Shown: positions 1 through 5,368 of the stretch, piece after piece
Numbering within the stretch: the stretch's first letter is position 1
How the letters are laid out: each line of letters begins with the position of its first letter
Assembly (NCBI GenBank): GCA_964457415.1
Contig: CAYWFB010000078.1
Span: forward strand, 1 to 6,531
From: Fimenecus sp964457415
GTDB lineage: Bacteria; Bacillota; Clostridia; Oscillospirales; Acutalibacteraceae
Direction of reading: 5' to 3'
Length of the DNA: 6,531 nucleotides
Position numbers and translations under genes: made by a program
Notes under the pieces: model-generated
What the model was told of the DNA's origin: nothing
Seen by the model: only the letters and a program-made list of their open reading frames with translations
The model's database searches: none

Positions 1-661
1 GCTTTGCAAGACGAGTATAGTTATTGTTACCGTCATTTTCAAACTGTGTGAAAACAAGGTTCCAAACTTCGATAAAGCGGTCACATTCGCAACCAACCTT
101 ACAGTCAGGACTGCCGCAACCCTTATCGGGGCCACGGTCAAAATAAATTTCTGAACAAGGACCGCAGGGGCCTGCACCGTGCTCCCAGAAATTATCTTCC
201 TTACCGAAGCGAACCATGTGTGATGGGTCAACGCCTACCTCTTTAGTCCAGATGTCAAATGCTTCATCATCTTCAAGGTAAACGCTGACATAAAGCAATT
301 CTTCAGGGATTTCAAGAACCTTTGTGAAGAATTCCCAAGCCCAAGCAGTTGCTTCGTGCTTGAAATAGTCACCAAATGAGAAGTTACCGAGCATCTCGAA
401 ATATGTTCCGTGACGAGCAGTTTTACCAACGTTCTCAATATCAGGTGTTCTGATACATTTCTGACAAGTTGTAACACGCTTTTTAGGTGGTGTTACCTCA
501 CCTGTAAAGTATTTTTTCATTGGTGTCATACCTGCGTTGATAAGAAGAATACTCTTATCGCCCTGAGGTACGAGTGAAAAGCTTGGAAGACGCAAATGGT
601 CTTTGCTTTCAAAAAATGCAAGATATTTTTCTCTTAATTCATTAAGACCTGTCCATTTCAT
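1..661 (-). CDS. alaS: Alanyl-tRNA synthetase, N-terminal part (cut by window edge)
   Basis: This gene charges tRNA-Ala with alanine in the cytoplasm; it is a class II synthetase. The 220 visible residues start MKWTGLNELR and continue without a stop to the window edge, so the rest of the protein (the family is usually about 870-880 aa) lies outside. Recognisable catalytic-core stretches are INAGMTPMKKYF (41-52), TCQKCIRTPDIENVG (65-79), GTYFEMLGNFSFGDYF (85-100), the HGAGPCGPCSEI turn (161-172) and the motif-2 segment RFIEVWNLVFTQF (195-207). A cysteine-rich insert with C182, C187, C191 and C193 is typical of Firmicute AlaRS. The ATG at 661 is supported by AGGAG at 670-674, 8 bases upstream. 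A consensus promoter lies just upstream and the leader is only about 30 nt. The gene is therefore transcribed on its own, without a T-box. Confidence 0.97.
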   Translation of the reverse strand, partial: MKWTGLNELREKYLAFFESKDHLRLPSFSLVPQGDKSILLINAGMTPMKKYFTGEVTPPKKRVTTCQKCIRTPDIENVGKTARHGTYFEMLGNFSFGDYFKHEATAWAWEFFTKVLEIPEELLYVSVYLEDDEAFDIWTKEVGVDPSHMVRFGKEDNFWEHGAGPCGPCSEIYFDRGPDKGCGSPDCKVGCECDRFIEVWNLVFTQFENDGNNNYTRLAK

Positions 662-700
662 ACAGACTACTCCTATTATATAAAAATTTATATTCAAATA

Positions 701-729
701 ATTATACAATTATAAGGGCAAGATGTCAA
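701..729 (-). promoter_or_regulatory. alaS sigma-A promoter
   Basis: On the minus strand TTGACA (724-729) and TATAAT (701-706) are separated by exactly 17 bases, a full consensus match. Transcription would start near 693-695, giving a leader of roughly 33 nt before the alaS ATG. That leaves no room for a T-box or other riboswitch. Confidence 0.9.
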
Positions 730-736
730 CAAAAAA

Positions 737-757
737 TGCAAAGTGCAAAATGCAAAA
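737..757 (+). repeat. TGCAAAA heptad array, left copy
   Basis: Three tandem 7-mers read TGCAAAG, TGCAAAA, TGCAAAA and are followed by TTG. An array of the same 7-mers in the opposite orientation lies at 1497-1524. The two bracket the XRE/small-protein module. The left copy sits between the repressor's stop codon and the -35 box of alaS. Heptad AT-rich arrays of this type look like an interspersed intergenic repeat; the family name is not known to me. Confidence 0.7.
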
Positions 758-768
758 TTGGTAAAAGA

Positions 769-993
769 TTATTTTTGGGGCAATTCATTTATTATGTCAG
801 TAAAGCCTAACACATAATCTGCCGATACATTATAAAATTTGCAAAGTTTAATCAAGTGTTCAATTGTTAAAGGTCTTTTTCCTATTTCATATTGTCCGTA
901 GTATTGTTGTGTTGTCCCTAACAATTTTGCTATATCACTTTGTTTTAAATCCTTATCTGTTCTTAAATCCTTAATTCTTTGTTGATAATTCAT
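769..993 (-). CDS. XRE-family (Cro/cI-like) helix-turn-helix repressor
   Basis: This is a small DNA-binding regulator of 74 aa, essentially one HTH_3 domain. The helix-turn-helix is KQSDIAKLLGTTQQYYGQYE at 17-36, with QSDIAKLLG as helix 2 and TTQQYYGQYEIGKR as the recognition region. It is followed by the usual tail with YNVSADYVLGFTD (55-67). A GTG at 1002 would add three residues, but that GTG overlaps the ribosome binding site AGGAGT (1001-1006). The ATG at 993 is correctly spaced, 8 bases from AGGAG, and was chosen. The gene is divergent from the small ORF at 1122. The shared 128-bp gap carries repeated AAATCA-N4-TGATTT sites overlapping both candidate promoters, so it probably represses itself and its neighbour. 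No sensor, protease or membrane domain is present, so the inducing signal cannot be read from the sequence. Confidence 0.93.
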   Translation of the reverse strand: MNYQQRIKDLRTDKDLKQSDIAKLLGTTQQYYGQYEIGKRPLTIEHLIKLCKFYNVSADYVLGFTDIINELPQK

Positions 994-1014
994 ATTTTCC
1001 ACTCCTGATTTTGT

Positions 1015-1043
1015 TTATATATAAAAAATATCATAAATCACAA
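1015..1043 (-). promoter_or_regulatory. Candidate promoter of the XRE repressor gene
   Basis: On the minus strand TTGTGA (1038-1043) is followed after 17 bases by ATATAA (1015-1020); TATATA at 1016-1021 gives a 16-base spacer. The -35 lies inside the palindrome at 1035-1050, as expected for autorepression. It is a weaker match than the opposite promoter. Confidence 0.5.
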
Positions 1044-1104
1044 ATGATTTGTTGACATTAAATCAAATATGATTTATAATATAGCTGTAAATCATTTATA
1101 AATT
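1035..1104. promoter_or_regulatory. Tandem operator sites AAATCA-N4-TGATTT
   Basis: Two perfect 6-bp inverted repeats with 4-base spacers occur at 1035-1050 (spacer CAAA) and 1060-1075 (spacer AATA), 25 bp apart. A third, degenerate site begins AAATCA at 1089 and keeps 4 of 6 right-arm bases (1099-1104). The first overlaps the repressor's candidate -35. The second fills the spacer of the rightward promoter and touches its -10. The third lies at about its transcription start. The layout resembles the tandem operators of lambdoid and ICE-type repressors. Binding by the neighbouring XRE protein is inferred. Confidence 0.75.
1052..1080 (+). promoter_or_regulatory. Consensus promoter of the small divergent gene
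   Basis: TTGACA (1052-1057) and TATAAT (1075-1080) are exactly 17 bases apart. Transcription should start near 1087. A perfect AAATCA-N4-TGATTT palindrome occupies the spacer, so a strong promoter appears to be held down by an operator within it. Confidence 0.88.
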
Positions 1105-1121
1105 ACATAGGAGATGATATT

Positions 1122-1385
1122 ATGCGACAGGGTTTAGAAGATTTATGGAATTATTATTTAATTGAAGTGCCAATTAAAAACACTAAAAAAGAGGATATTC
1201 TTATAAGGGACTATTCTAAAAAAGAAAATAAATTCCGTTCAAGGCTAAATGATGAACAAATTAGTTTTCTTGACGAATACGACAAAGCCGTATCTGAAAT
1301 CAGTCGAATCAGCGAAAGACACGCATTTATTAAAGGTGTTATGTTTGCAACACGATTTGTTTTTCAGGCATTATGTGATGATTAA
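1122..1385 (+). CDS. Small hypothetical protein, DUF6809-like, next to XRE repressor
   Basis: This 87-aa soluble, highly charged protein has no signal peptide or membrane segment. It opens with MRQGLEDLWNYYL, has a lysine-rich linker (20-40), and ends with a predicted helical pair built on LNDEQISFLDEYDKAVSEI (42-60) and SERHAFIKGVMFATRFVFQAL (64-84). This pattern (an N-terminal LxDLW-type start, a Q-x-x-FLxxYxxA helix, then F-x-x-G-x-x-x-A) recalls the clostridial DUF6809 family. I assign it from memory and with moderate confidence, and the function is unknown. The ATG has AGGAG at 1109-1113, 8 bases upstream. It is the only plus-strand gene in the window. Expression is probably controlled by the divergent XRE repressor. 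No catalytic motif or known toxin signature is visible, so calling the pair a toxin-antitoxin system would be unsupported. Confidence 0.85.
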   Translation: MRQGLEDLWNYYLIEVPIKNTKKEDILIRDYSKKENKFRSRLNDEQISFLDEYDKAVSEISRISERHAFIKGVMFATRFVFQALCDD

Positions 1386-1451
1386 ATTTTTGAAAGGTAA
1401 TTGTAGTCTAATTGCACATTTTTAGGTGTCATTCGCCGTCCCCTACGAAAC

Positions 1452-1484
1452 AACAAAGGCGAGGTCAAAATCCCCGCCCTTGTT
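1452..1484 (-). terminator. Intrinsic terminator downstream of fhs
   Basis: On the minus strand a 13-bp stem closes around a 7-base loop. The two imperfect positions are G-U pairs in the minus-strand RNA but A-C mismatches in the plus-strand RNA. This indicates the hairpin acts on fhs transcripts coming from the right. The stem is followed by the U-rich run TTTGTTGTTT (shared in part with the stem end). On the plus strand it is followed by an AT-rich stretch, so weak bidirectional use for the 1122-1385 gene is possible. Confidence 0.7.
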
Positions 1485-1496
1485 ATATTAAATTAA

Positions 1497-1524
1497 TTTT
1501 GCACTTTGCATTTTGAATTTTGCA
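1497..1524 (-). repeat. TGCAAAA heptad array, right copy
   Basis: Read on the minus strand, four tandem 7-mers are TGCAAAA, TTCAAAA, TGCAAAG, TGCAAAA. They begin one base after the fhs stop codon and end before the fhs terminator. The array is inverted relative to the copy at 737-757, sharing the core AAAATGCAAAGTGCAAAAT. Confidence 0.7.
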
Positions 1525-1525
1525 T

Positions 1526-3196
1526 TTAGAAGAGTCCGTCTATCTTTCCGTCTGCATCCACATCAATTTTATAAGCTGCGGGAACTTTGGGAAGACCCGG
1601 CATTGTCATAATGTCGCCTGTGAGGGCTACGATGAAACCTGCACCTGCGGAAAGCTTTACCTCGCGAACTGTCATCTGGAAGTTTTCGGGCTTACCGAGC
1701 TTTGTGGGGTCGTCAGAAAGTGAATACTGTGTCTTTGCAACGCAAACAGGGAGCTTATCCTGACCGAGAGCCTCAATATCCTTGATTGCCTTTTCTGCGG
1801 CTGCTGTGAAGATTACACCGTCTGCACGGTAAATCTCTTTTGCGATTGTGTTAAGCTTTTCTTTAATTGAAAGCTTTTCGTCATAGATAGGAGCAAAATC
1901 TGCCTTACCCTCGTCGATTGTTGTGCAAACCTTTTCTGCCAAATCCATACCGCCCTCGCCGCCTTTTGCGAATACCTCTGCAAGAGATACGGGAACCTGC
2001 ATTTCTTCACAGAAATCCTTGATGAAAGCTACTTCTGCGTCTGTATCTGTGTGGAACTTGTTGATAGCAACAACAACCGGCACATTATATTTCTTCATAT
2101 TTTCAATATGAGTTTTAAGGTTTACGATACCTGCTTTAAGTGCGTCAACATTTTCATTCTGCAAATCTGCACGAGCCACACCGCCGTTATATTTAAGAGC
2201 ACGGATTGTAGCAACAACCACGATGCAATCAGGCTTAAGTCCTGCATAACGGCACTTGATGTCAAGGAACTTTTCAGCACCGAGGTCTGCGCCGAAGCCA
2301 GCCTCTGTAATGCAGTAATCAGCAAGTTTAAGAGCAAGCTTTGTAGCAGTAACAGAGTTACAGCCGTGAGCGATATTTGCGAAAGGTCCGCCGTGCATAA
2401 TAGCGGGAGTATTTTCAAGAGTCTGAACAAGGTTGGGCTTGATTGCATCTTTAAGAAGTGCAGCCATTGAGCCGACTGCGTTAAGGTCGCGAGCATAAAC
2501 GGGCTGATTATCAAGAGTGTAAGCAACAAGGATATTGCCAAGTCTTGTTTTAAGGTCTTCAATATCAGTTGCAAGGCAAAGAATAGCCATAATTTCACTT
2601 GCAACGGTAATCATAAAGCCGTCTTCACGGGGAACACCGTTCACCTTACCGCCAAGACCAACGATTACGTTACGGAGTGCGCGGTCATTCATATCAAGAC
2701 AACGCTTAAAGAGAATTCTTCTCTGGTCAATTTTAAGGTCATTACCCTGCTGAAGATGATTGTCGATAATAGCGCAAAGAAGATTGTTTGCGGCTGTGAT
2801 TGCGTGCATATCGCCTGTGAAGTGAAGGTTGATGTCTTCCATAGGAATAACCTGTGAATATCCGCCACCTGCGGCACCGCCCTTAACACCGAAAACTGGA
2901 CCCATTGAGGGCTCGCGAAGTGCGATACAAGCGTTTTTGCCGATTTTGTTCATTGCCTGACCAAGACCTACTGTAATAGTAGTTTTGCCCTCGCCTGCGG
3001 GAGTGGGGTTAATAGCAGTTACAAGAATAAGCTTGCCGTTTTCTCTGTCAGCATATTTTTTATTGAGTGAGAGAGGAAGCTTTGCCTTGTATTTGCCGTA
3101 GAGCTCAAGGTCATCAGCGTCAATATTGAGTTTCTTTGCGATTTCTGTAATAGGTAAGCAAGTAGTCTGTTGTGCAATCTGGATGTCTGAAAGCAT
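1526..3196 (-). CDS. fhs: Formate--tetrahydrofolate ligase (10-formyl-THF synthetase)
   Basis: This cytoplasmic enzyme converts formate, THF and ATP to 10-formyl-THF, ADP and phosphate. It feeds purine, formylmethionine and serine synthesis, or the methyl branch of acetogenesis. The 556-aa product is full length for the family. The P-loop PTPAGEGKTT lies at 64-73. Both classic family signatures are intact: GVKGGAAGGGY (103-113) and VATIRALKYNGG (328-339). Other conserved blocks are HGGPFANIAHGCNS (268-281), ITEAGFGADLGAEKF (296-310) and LTGDIMTMPGLPK (525-537). The ATG at 3196 follows GGAGG (3205-3209) by 8 bases. It lies 21 bases after the formate-channel gene, so the two form one operon under the upstream ZTP riboswitch. 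No acetogenesis partners are visible here, so a biosynthetic role is as likely as a catabolic one. Confidence 0.98.
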   Translation of the reverse strand: MLSDIQIAQQTTCLPITEIAKKLNIDADDLELYGKYKAKLPLSLNKKYADRENGKLILVTAINPTPAGEGKTTITVGLGQAMNKIGKNACIALREPSMGPVFGVKGGAAGGGYSQVIPMEDINLHFTGDMHAITAANNLLCAIIDNHLQQGNDLKIDQRRILFKRCLDMNDRALRNVIVGLGGKVNGVPREDGFMITVASEIMAILCLATDIEDLKTRLGNILVAYTLDNQPVYARDLNAVGSMAALLKDAIKPNLVQTLENTPAIMHGGPFANIAHGCNSVTATKLALKLADYCITEAGFGADLGAEKFLDIKCRYAGLKPDCIVVVATIRALKYNGGVARADLQNENVDALKAGIVNLKTHIENMKKYNVPVVVAINKFHTDTDAEVAFIKDFCEEMQVPVSLAEVFAKGGEGGMDLAEKVCTTIDEGKADFAPIYDEKLSIKEKLNTIAKEIYRADGVIFTAAAEKAIKDIEALGQDKLPVCVAKTQYSLSDDPTKLGKPENFQMTVREVKLSAGAGFIVALTGDIMTMPGLPKVPAAYKIDVDADGKIDGLF

Positions 3197-3217
3197 AATA
3201 AAATCCTCCGATATATT

Positions 3218-3844
3218 TTAATCTCTTTTAATTTTTGTCAAGTAACAGAAAAGATTTCCGCCAACAACGTTACCGAGTGTGATTACAATCAGCGGTAAAA
3301 TCCATTTGGAAATTGGTAATGAAAGCATGAAATAGAACATATCAGCAACGCTGTGTTCAAAGCCTGCAAGGATAAACACGCTTACGCAGAACACTACAAC
3401 GATTGTTGAAGAAAAGTTCTTTTCCTGACCGTGATTGATAAAAGTATCGACGGCTATGTACATCATTATTCCGCAGAAAATACCGAGAATGAAAAGGCTT
3501 AAAAGGTCGTCTTCTGCCTTACCGAGTGCCACGGTGGTACAACGGTCAATGATTTTGTCATAAACCTTTGTGAAACGAATCAGCAATGCGGACAGTCCTG
3601 TTCCCACAAAGTTGCCAAGCCACACGAGTGCCACAAAGCCCCAATATGCAGGCTTGTTTTTGCACATATATGGTGCTTTGCCTGTGAAAAGGTTCAGCTT
3701 GAAAACGAGAACCGTCAAAAGTCCTACTGCGAACAGAATTGAGCCTGCTACGGTATTTTCAACTGACAGGAAAACCACACAACCGATACTGATTGCCATA
3801 CCTGCAAGCACGGCGAATGAGAATTCTTTTAAGTGTTTTACCAT
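3218..3844 (-). CDS. Formate/nitrite transporter (FNT) family channel, probably formate
   Basis: This is an inner-membrane pentameric channel family member moving small monovalent anions (formate, nitrite, hydrosulfide). The 208-aa protein is shorter than FocA (about 285 aa) but spans the FNT fold with roughly six hydrophobic helices, starting near 8-27, 31-50, 67-90, 113-135, 146-162 and 181-203. The NLFTG loop (51-55, with T54) matches the family's conserved threonine loop. GFEHSVADMFY (161-171) carries H164, the counterpart of the FocA gating histidine. GNVVGGNLF (191-199) is the usual C-terminal helix motif. The ATG at 3844 follows AGGAGG (core 3853-3857) by 8 bases. Its position 21 bases before fhs and behind a ZTP riboswitch argues for formate rather than nitrite. 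Import for assimilation is inferred; export cannot be excluded because FNT channels are bidirectional. Confidence 0.93.
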   Translation of the reverse strand: MVKHLKEFSFAVLAGMAISIGCVVFLSVENTVAGSILFAVGLLTVLVFKLNLFTGKAPYMCKNKPAYWGFVALVWLGNFVGTGLSALLIRFTKVYDKIIDRCTTVALGKAEDDLLSLFILGIFCGIMMYIAVDTFINHGQEKNFSSTIVVVFCVSVFILAGFEHSVADMFYFMLSLPISKWILPLIVITLGNVVGGNLFCYLTKIKRD

Positions 3845-3862
3845 TTGTTATTCCTCCTTCTT

Positions 3863-4019
3863 TAGGCTGACGGGAGGCGAGCCCATCACGCCTGACAAAC
3901 GATAATTTTCCGTCTGACTCGTTTCATCACTTGAAATACGCCATTTCAAAAATGAGTGCGAAGTCGCACGGAATAAGGCGACGAGCGAAACCGTAATGTG
4001 TTCGACTCCCGTCAGCCTA
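3863..4019. mobile_element. 157-bp MITE-like palindromic element in the operon leader
   Basis: Perfect 14-bp terminal inverted repeats (TAGGCTGACGGGAG at 3863-3876 and its complement at 4006-4019) bound an AT/GC-mixed segment without a convincing gene. If the outer TA is a duplicated target, the terminal repeat is GGCTGACGGGAG with TA duplications, as in IS630/mariner-derived MITEs. TA is self-complementary, however, so the duplication cannot be proven here. Inside are further hairpins: TTGAAAT/ATTTCAA (3931-3949), GTGCGA/TCGCAC (3956-3969), TTCCG/CGGAA (3908-3912 with 3969-3973) and CTCGT/ACGAG (3918-3922 with 3981-3985). The element lies between the riboswitch terminator and the channel gene's ribosome binding site, so it is transcribed as leader. 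A purely regulatory RNA fold is the alternative. Confidence 0.55.
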
Positions 4020-4030
4020 TGGAATTGTCC

Positions 4031-4080
4031 AAAAAAGAAAACTGGACAATCCGATTTTGAAAACAAAATTGAATTGCCCA
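4031..4080 (-). terminator. Riboswitch-controlled intrinsic terminator (expression platform)
   Basis: On the minus strand TGGGCAAT (4073-4080) pairs with ATTGTCCA (4043-4050), with one G-U pair. An inner stem ATTTTG (4064-4069)/CAAAAT (4054-4059) closes a TTTT loop. The structure is followed directly by the U-tract TTTTCTTTTTT (4031-4041). The 5' arm includes the conserved TGGGCA of the ZTP aptamer, so ligand-stabilised aptamer folding and terminator formation are mutually exclusive. This predicts an ON switch: ZTP or ZMP gives read-through. Confidence 0.85.
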
Positions 4081-4146
4081 GACGGTCGGCTTTTATTTAG
4101 TTTACATTCCCCCGCGGTAATCCGCGAAATCCGTCAGTCATGCAAA
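4075..4146 (-). promoter_or_regulatory. ZTP/ZMP riboswitch aptamer (pfl motif)
   Basis: The minus-strand RNA matches the pfl motif. P1 is TTTGCAT (4140-4146) with ATGTAAA (4101-4107), including one G-U pair. Next come the conserved GACTGACGG (4131-4139), hairpin CGCGG-ATTA-CCGCG (4113-4126), GGGGA (4108-4112) and, after a linker, CCGTCTGGGCA (4075-4085). The pseudoknot GACGG (4131-4135) with CCGTC (4081-4085) covaries from the commoner GGCG/CGCC form, which supports a functional fold. In known cases the riboswitch senses the purine intermediate ZMP/ZTP, which accumulates when 10-formyl-THF is limiting. Here it precedes a formate channel and fhs, matching the family's known gene associations. 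Confidence 0.93.
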
Positions 4147-4163
4147 CTTTATTTTGTGATTTA

Positions 4164-4192
4164 ATTATACCTTTTGTGACGGATTTTGTCAA
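4164..4192 (-). promoter_or_regulatory. Promoter of the riboswitch-FNT-fhs operon
   Basis: On the minus strand TTGACA (4187-4192) and TATAAT (4164-4169) are 17 bases apart, a full consensus match. The start would be near 4157, about 11 nt before aptamer P1. Control is therefore expected mainly at the riboswitch and not at initiation. The promoter begins only 18 bases past the GH43 stop codon. Confidence 0.92.
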
Positions 4193-4210
4193 GGCAGATA
4201 AATCAACTGA

Positions 4211-5182
4211 TTATTTTAAAATCGGTGTGCCTTTTTCGTCAAATCTTACAAATCTTATTCTTGCGTGACGGCAGGGGTCATATAAAGGCTCGGGGCAATA
4301 TGTTCCGCATTTTTCATCGAAATGCAATGAGGGGCGGGCGTGATAAACAATCAGCAAATCGCCGTTTTCATCAACCACAAAGCTATTGTGACCTGGACCT
4401 GCCTCGTCGATTAAATCTGAAGTCTGTAATGCGGGCTCTGTGGATTTTGTCCAATTGTTTATATCCATTAAATCCGAGTCGGCATCGGCATAAACCATGC
4501 CCATACAATACTCTGCGCCCGTTCCCGATGCGGAGAAAAACACATATATTTTATCGTCAGTTTTAAGCACTGCGGGGCCCTCATTTACGCGGTGACGGAC
4601 GATTTCCCAATCATATTCGGGTTTGGTGAGAAGAATGGGCTTTGAAATCAGCTTCCAAGGCTCTGCGGGGTTGATTTCTGCCATAAAGAGCGAGGAATCG
4701 CCCAACTTTTCAGCCCAAATGAGATAGTGTTTATCCTTATGATTAAAATAAGTCATATCAAGAGAAAATGAGCTGAACGAGGTTTCGTCGCCCTCGCTCG
4801 CCTGCATTTTACCCATTTCGACCCACTTGTCGTTTATAGGGTCAGCACCCTCGCACATAAGCACAAAGGGACGGATATTCCAGATTGCCTCTTTTTCGCC
4901 TGCGGCAAAGAAAACATACCATTTACCGCCGATAAAATGAATTTCGGGCGCCCAGATATGCTTTGACATAACACCCTCGGTATGAGCAGACCAGATTGTA
5001 TGCTCCTCGGCAGAGCTGAGACCGATTACTGTGTCGCTTTTGCGAAGAATAATTCTGTCATAGCCCGCATCGACATTATAAAATGCTGGGTAAGACGCGG
5101 TGAAATAATATGAGCCGTCGGGACCCTTTGTAACATATGGGTCAGCACGTTCGGGGATGAATGGATTGGGGTATGAATTCAT
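4211..5182 (-). CDS. Glycoside hydrolase family 43-type enzyme (arabinofuranosidase/xylosidase class)
   Basis: This 323-aa five-bladed beta-propeller hydrolase has no signal peptide, so it probably acts in the cytoplasm on imported oligosaccharides. Catalytic landmarks of GH43 are visible: the general base D14 in ERADPYV (11-17), the pKa-modulating aspartate D142 in SLDMTYF (140-146), and the general acid E201 in VNEGPAVLK (199-207). HIWAPEIH (75-82) and GPGHNSF (262-268, H265) are also typical. It ends in ARIRFVRFDEKGTPIL, so no extra carbohydrate-binding module is attached. Substrate cannot be fixed from sequence alone: arabinan, arabinoxylan and xylan fragments are all possible. An in-frame GTG at 5191 overlaps the ribosome binding site (GAGG at 5191-5194), so the ATG at 5182, 8 bases after GAGG, was chosen. 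No transporter or regulator accompanies it here. Confidence 0.92.
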   Translation of the reverse strand: MNSYPNPFIPERADPYVTKGPDGSYYFTASYPAFYNVDAGYDRIILRKSDTVIGLSSAEEHTIWSAHTEGVMSKHIWAPEIHFIGGKWYVFFAAGEKEAIWNIRPFVLMCEGADPINDKWVEMGKMQASEGDETSFSSFSLDMTYFNHKDKHYLIWAEKLGDSSLFMAEINPAEPWKLISKPILLTKPEYDWEIVRHRVNEGPAVLKTDDKIYVFFSASGTGAEYCMGMVYADADSDLMDINNWTKSTEPALQTSDLIDEAGPGHNSFVVDENGDLLIVYHARPSLHFDEKCGTYCPEPLYDPCRHARIRFVRFDEKGTPILK

Positions 5183-5228
5183 AGTAGTCACCTCAAGGTG
5201 ATTTTATGCTTGTGTCAAACCATAACAC

Positions 5229-5262
5229 AAAAAACTGTGGTATGACAATAATCATACCACAG
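5229..5262 (-). terminator. Strong intrinsic terminator between toxin gene and GH43 gene
   Basis: On the minus strand an 11-bp perfect stem, CTGTGGTATGA (5252-5262) with TCATACCACAG (5235-5245), closes a 6-base loop and is followed by TTTTTTGTGTT. It lies 107 bases after the toxin stop and 46 bases before the GH43 start. It either ends the toxin-antitoxin transcript or attenuates a GH43 transcript starting further upstream. Confidence 0.85.
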
Positions 5263-5328
5263 AACTGGAAATCATACAAGTGAAAATGCCGTTAGAAACT
5301 TTGTTTTTTCCACCGTGACGGTACAAAA

Positions 5329-5356
5329 AGTATATACACGGCAGAGAAAAAAGCAA
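5329..5356 (-). promoter_or_regulatory. Weak candidate promoter for the GH43 gene
   Basis: TTGCTT (5351-5356) and TATACT (5329-5334) are 16 bases apart on the minus strand. The hyphenated palindrome ACCGT-G-ACGGT (5312-5322) sits at the predicted start and could be an operator. A TTGACA at 5214-5219, after the terminator, has no matching -10 box, which is why this upstream site is preferred. Confidence 0.35.
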
Positions 5357-5368
5357 GAAATTTGCACA

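Noticed and set aside
235..477. 80-aa alternate-frame ORF inside alaS
   Set aside because: The alaS frame has all catalytic motifs across this stretch; the other frame has none.
737..757. CRISPR array
   Set aside because: The repeats are directly abutting 7-mers without unique spacers, and no cas gene is present.
662..760. T-box leader for alaS
   Set aside because: The consensus promoter leaves only about 33 nt of leader, with no specifier stem, AGGGTGG-type T-box sequence or terminator.
1520..2753. Plus-strand and alternate-frame reading frames within fhs (1520-1723, 1923-2111, 2051-2470, 2535-2753, 1813-2010, 2122-2604)
   Set aside because: They are shadows of fhs, lack ribosome binding sites and family features, and fhs is intact across the whole span.
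3863..4019. A second riboswitch (for example THF) or a tRNA-like GGGAGTCGAACAC arm in the leader
   Set aside because: Neither the THF aptamer blocks nor acceptor and anticodon stems can be found; the perfect terminal repeats fit a palindromic element better.
3848..4066. 72-aa minus-strand reading frame covering the palindromic element
   Set aside because: It starts inside the terminator U-tract region, has no ribosome binding site, and is explained by the inverted-repeat element; the translation has no recognisable domain.
4186..4566. 126-aa plus-strand frame opposite the GH43 gene and operon promoter
   Set aside because: It crosses a consensus minus-strand promoter and the GH43 coding region, with low-quality composition and no ribosome binding site.
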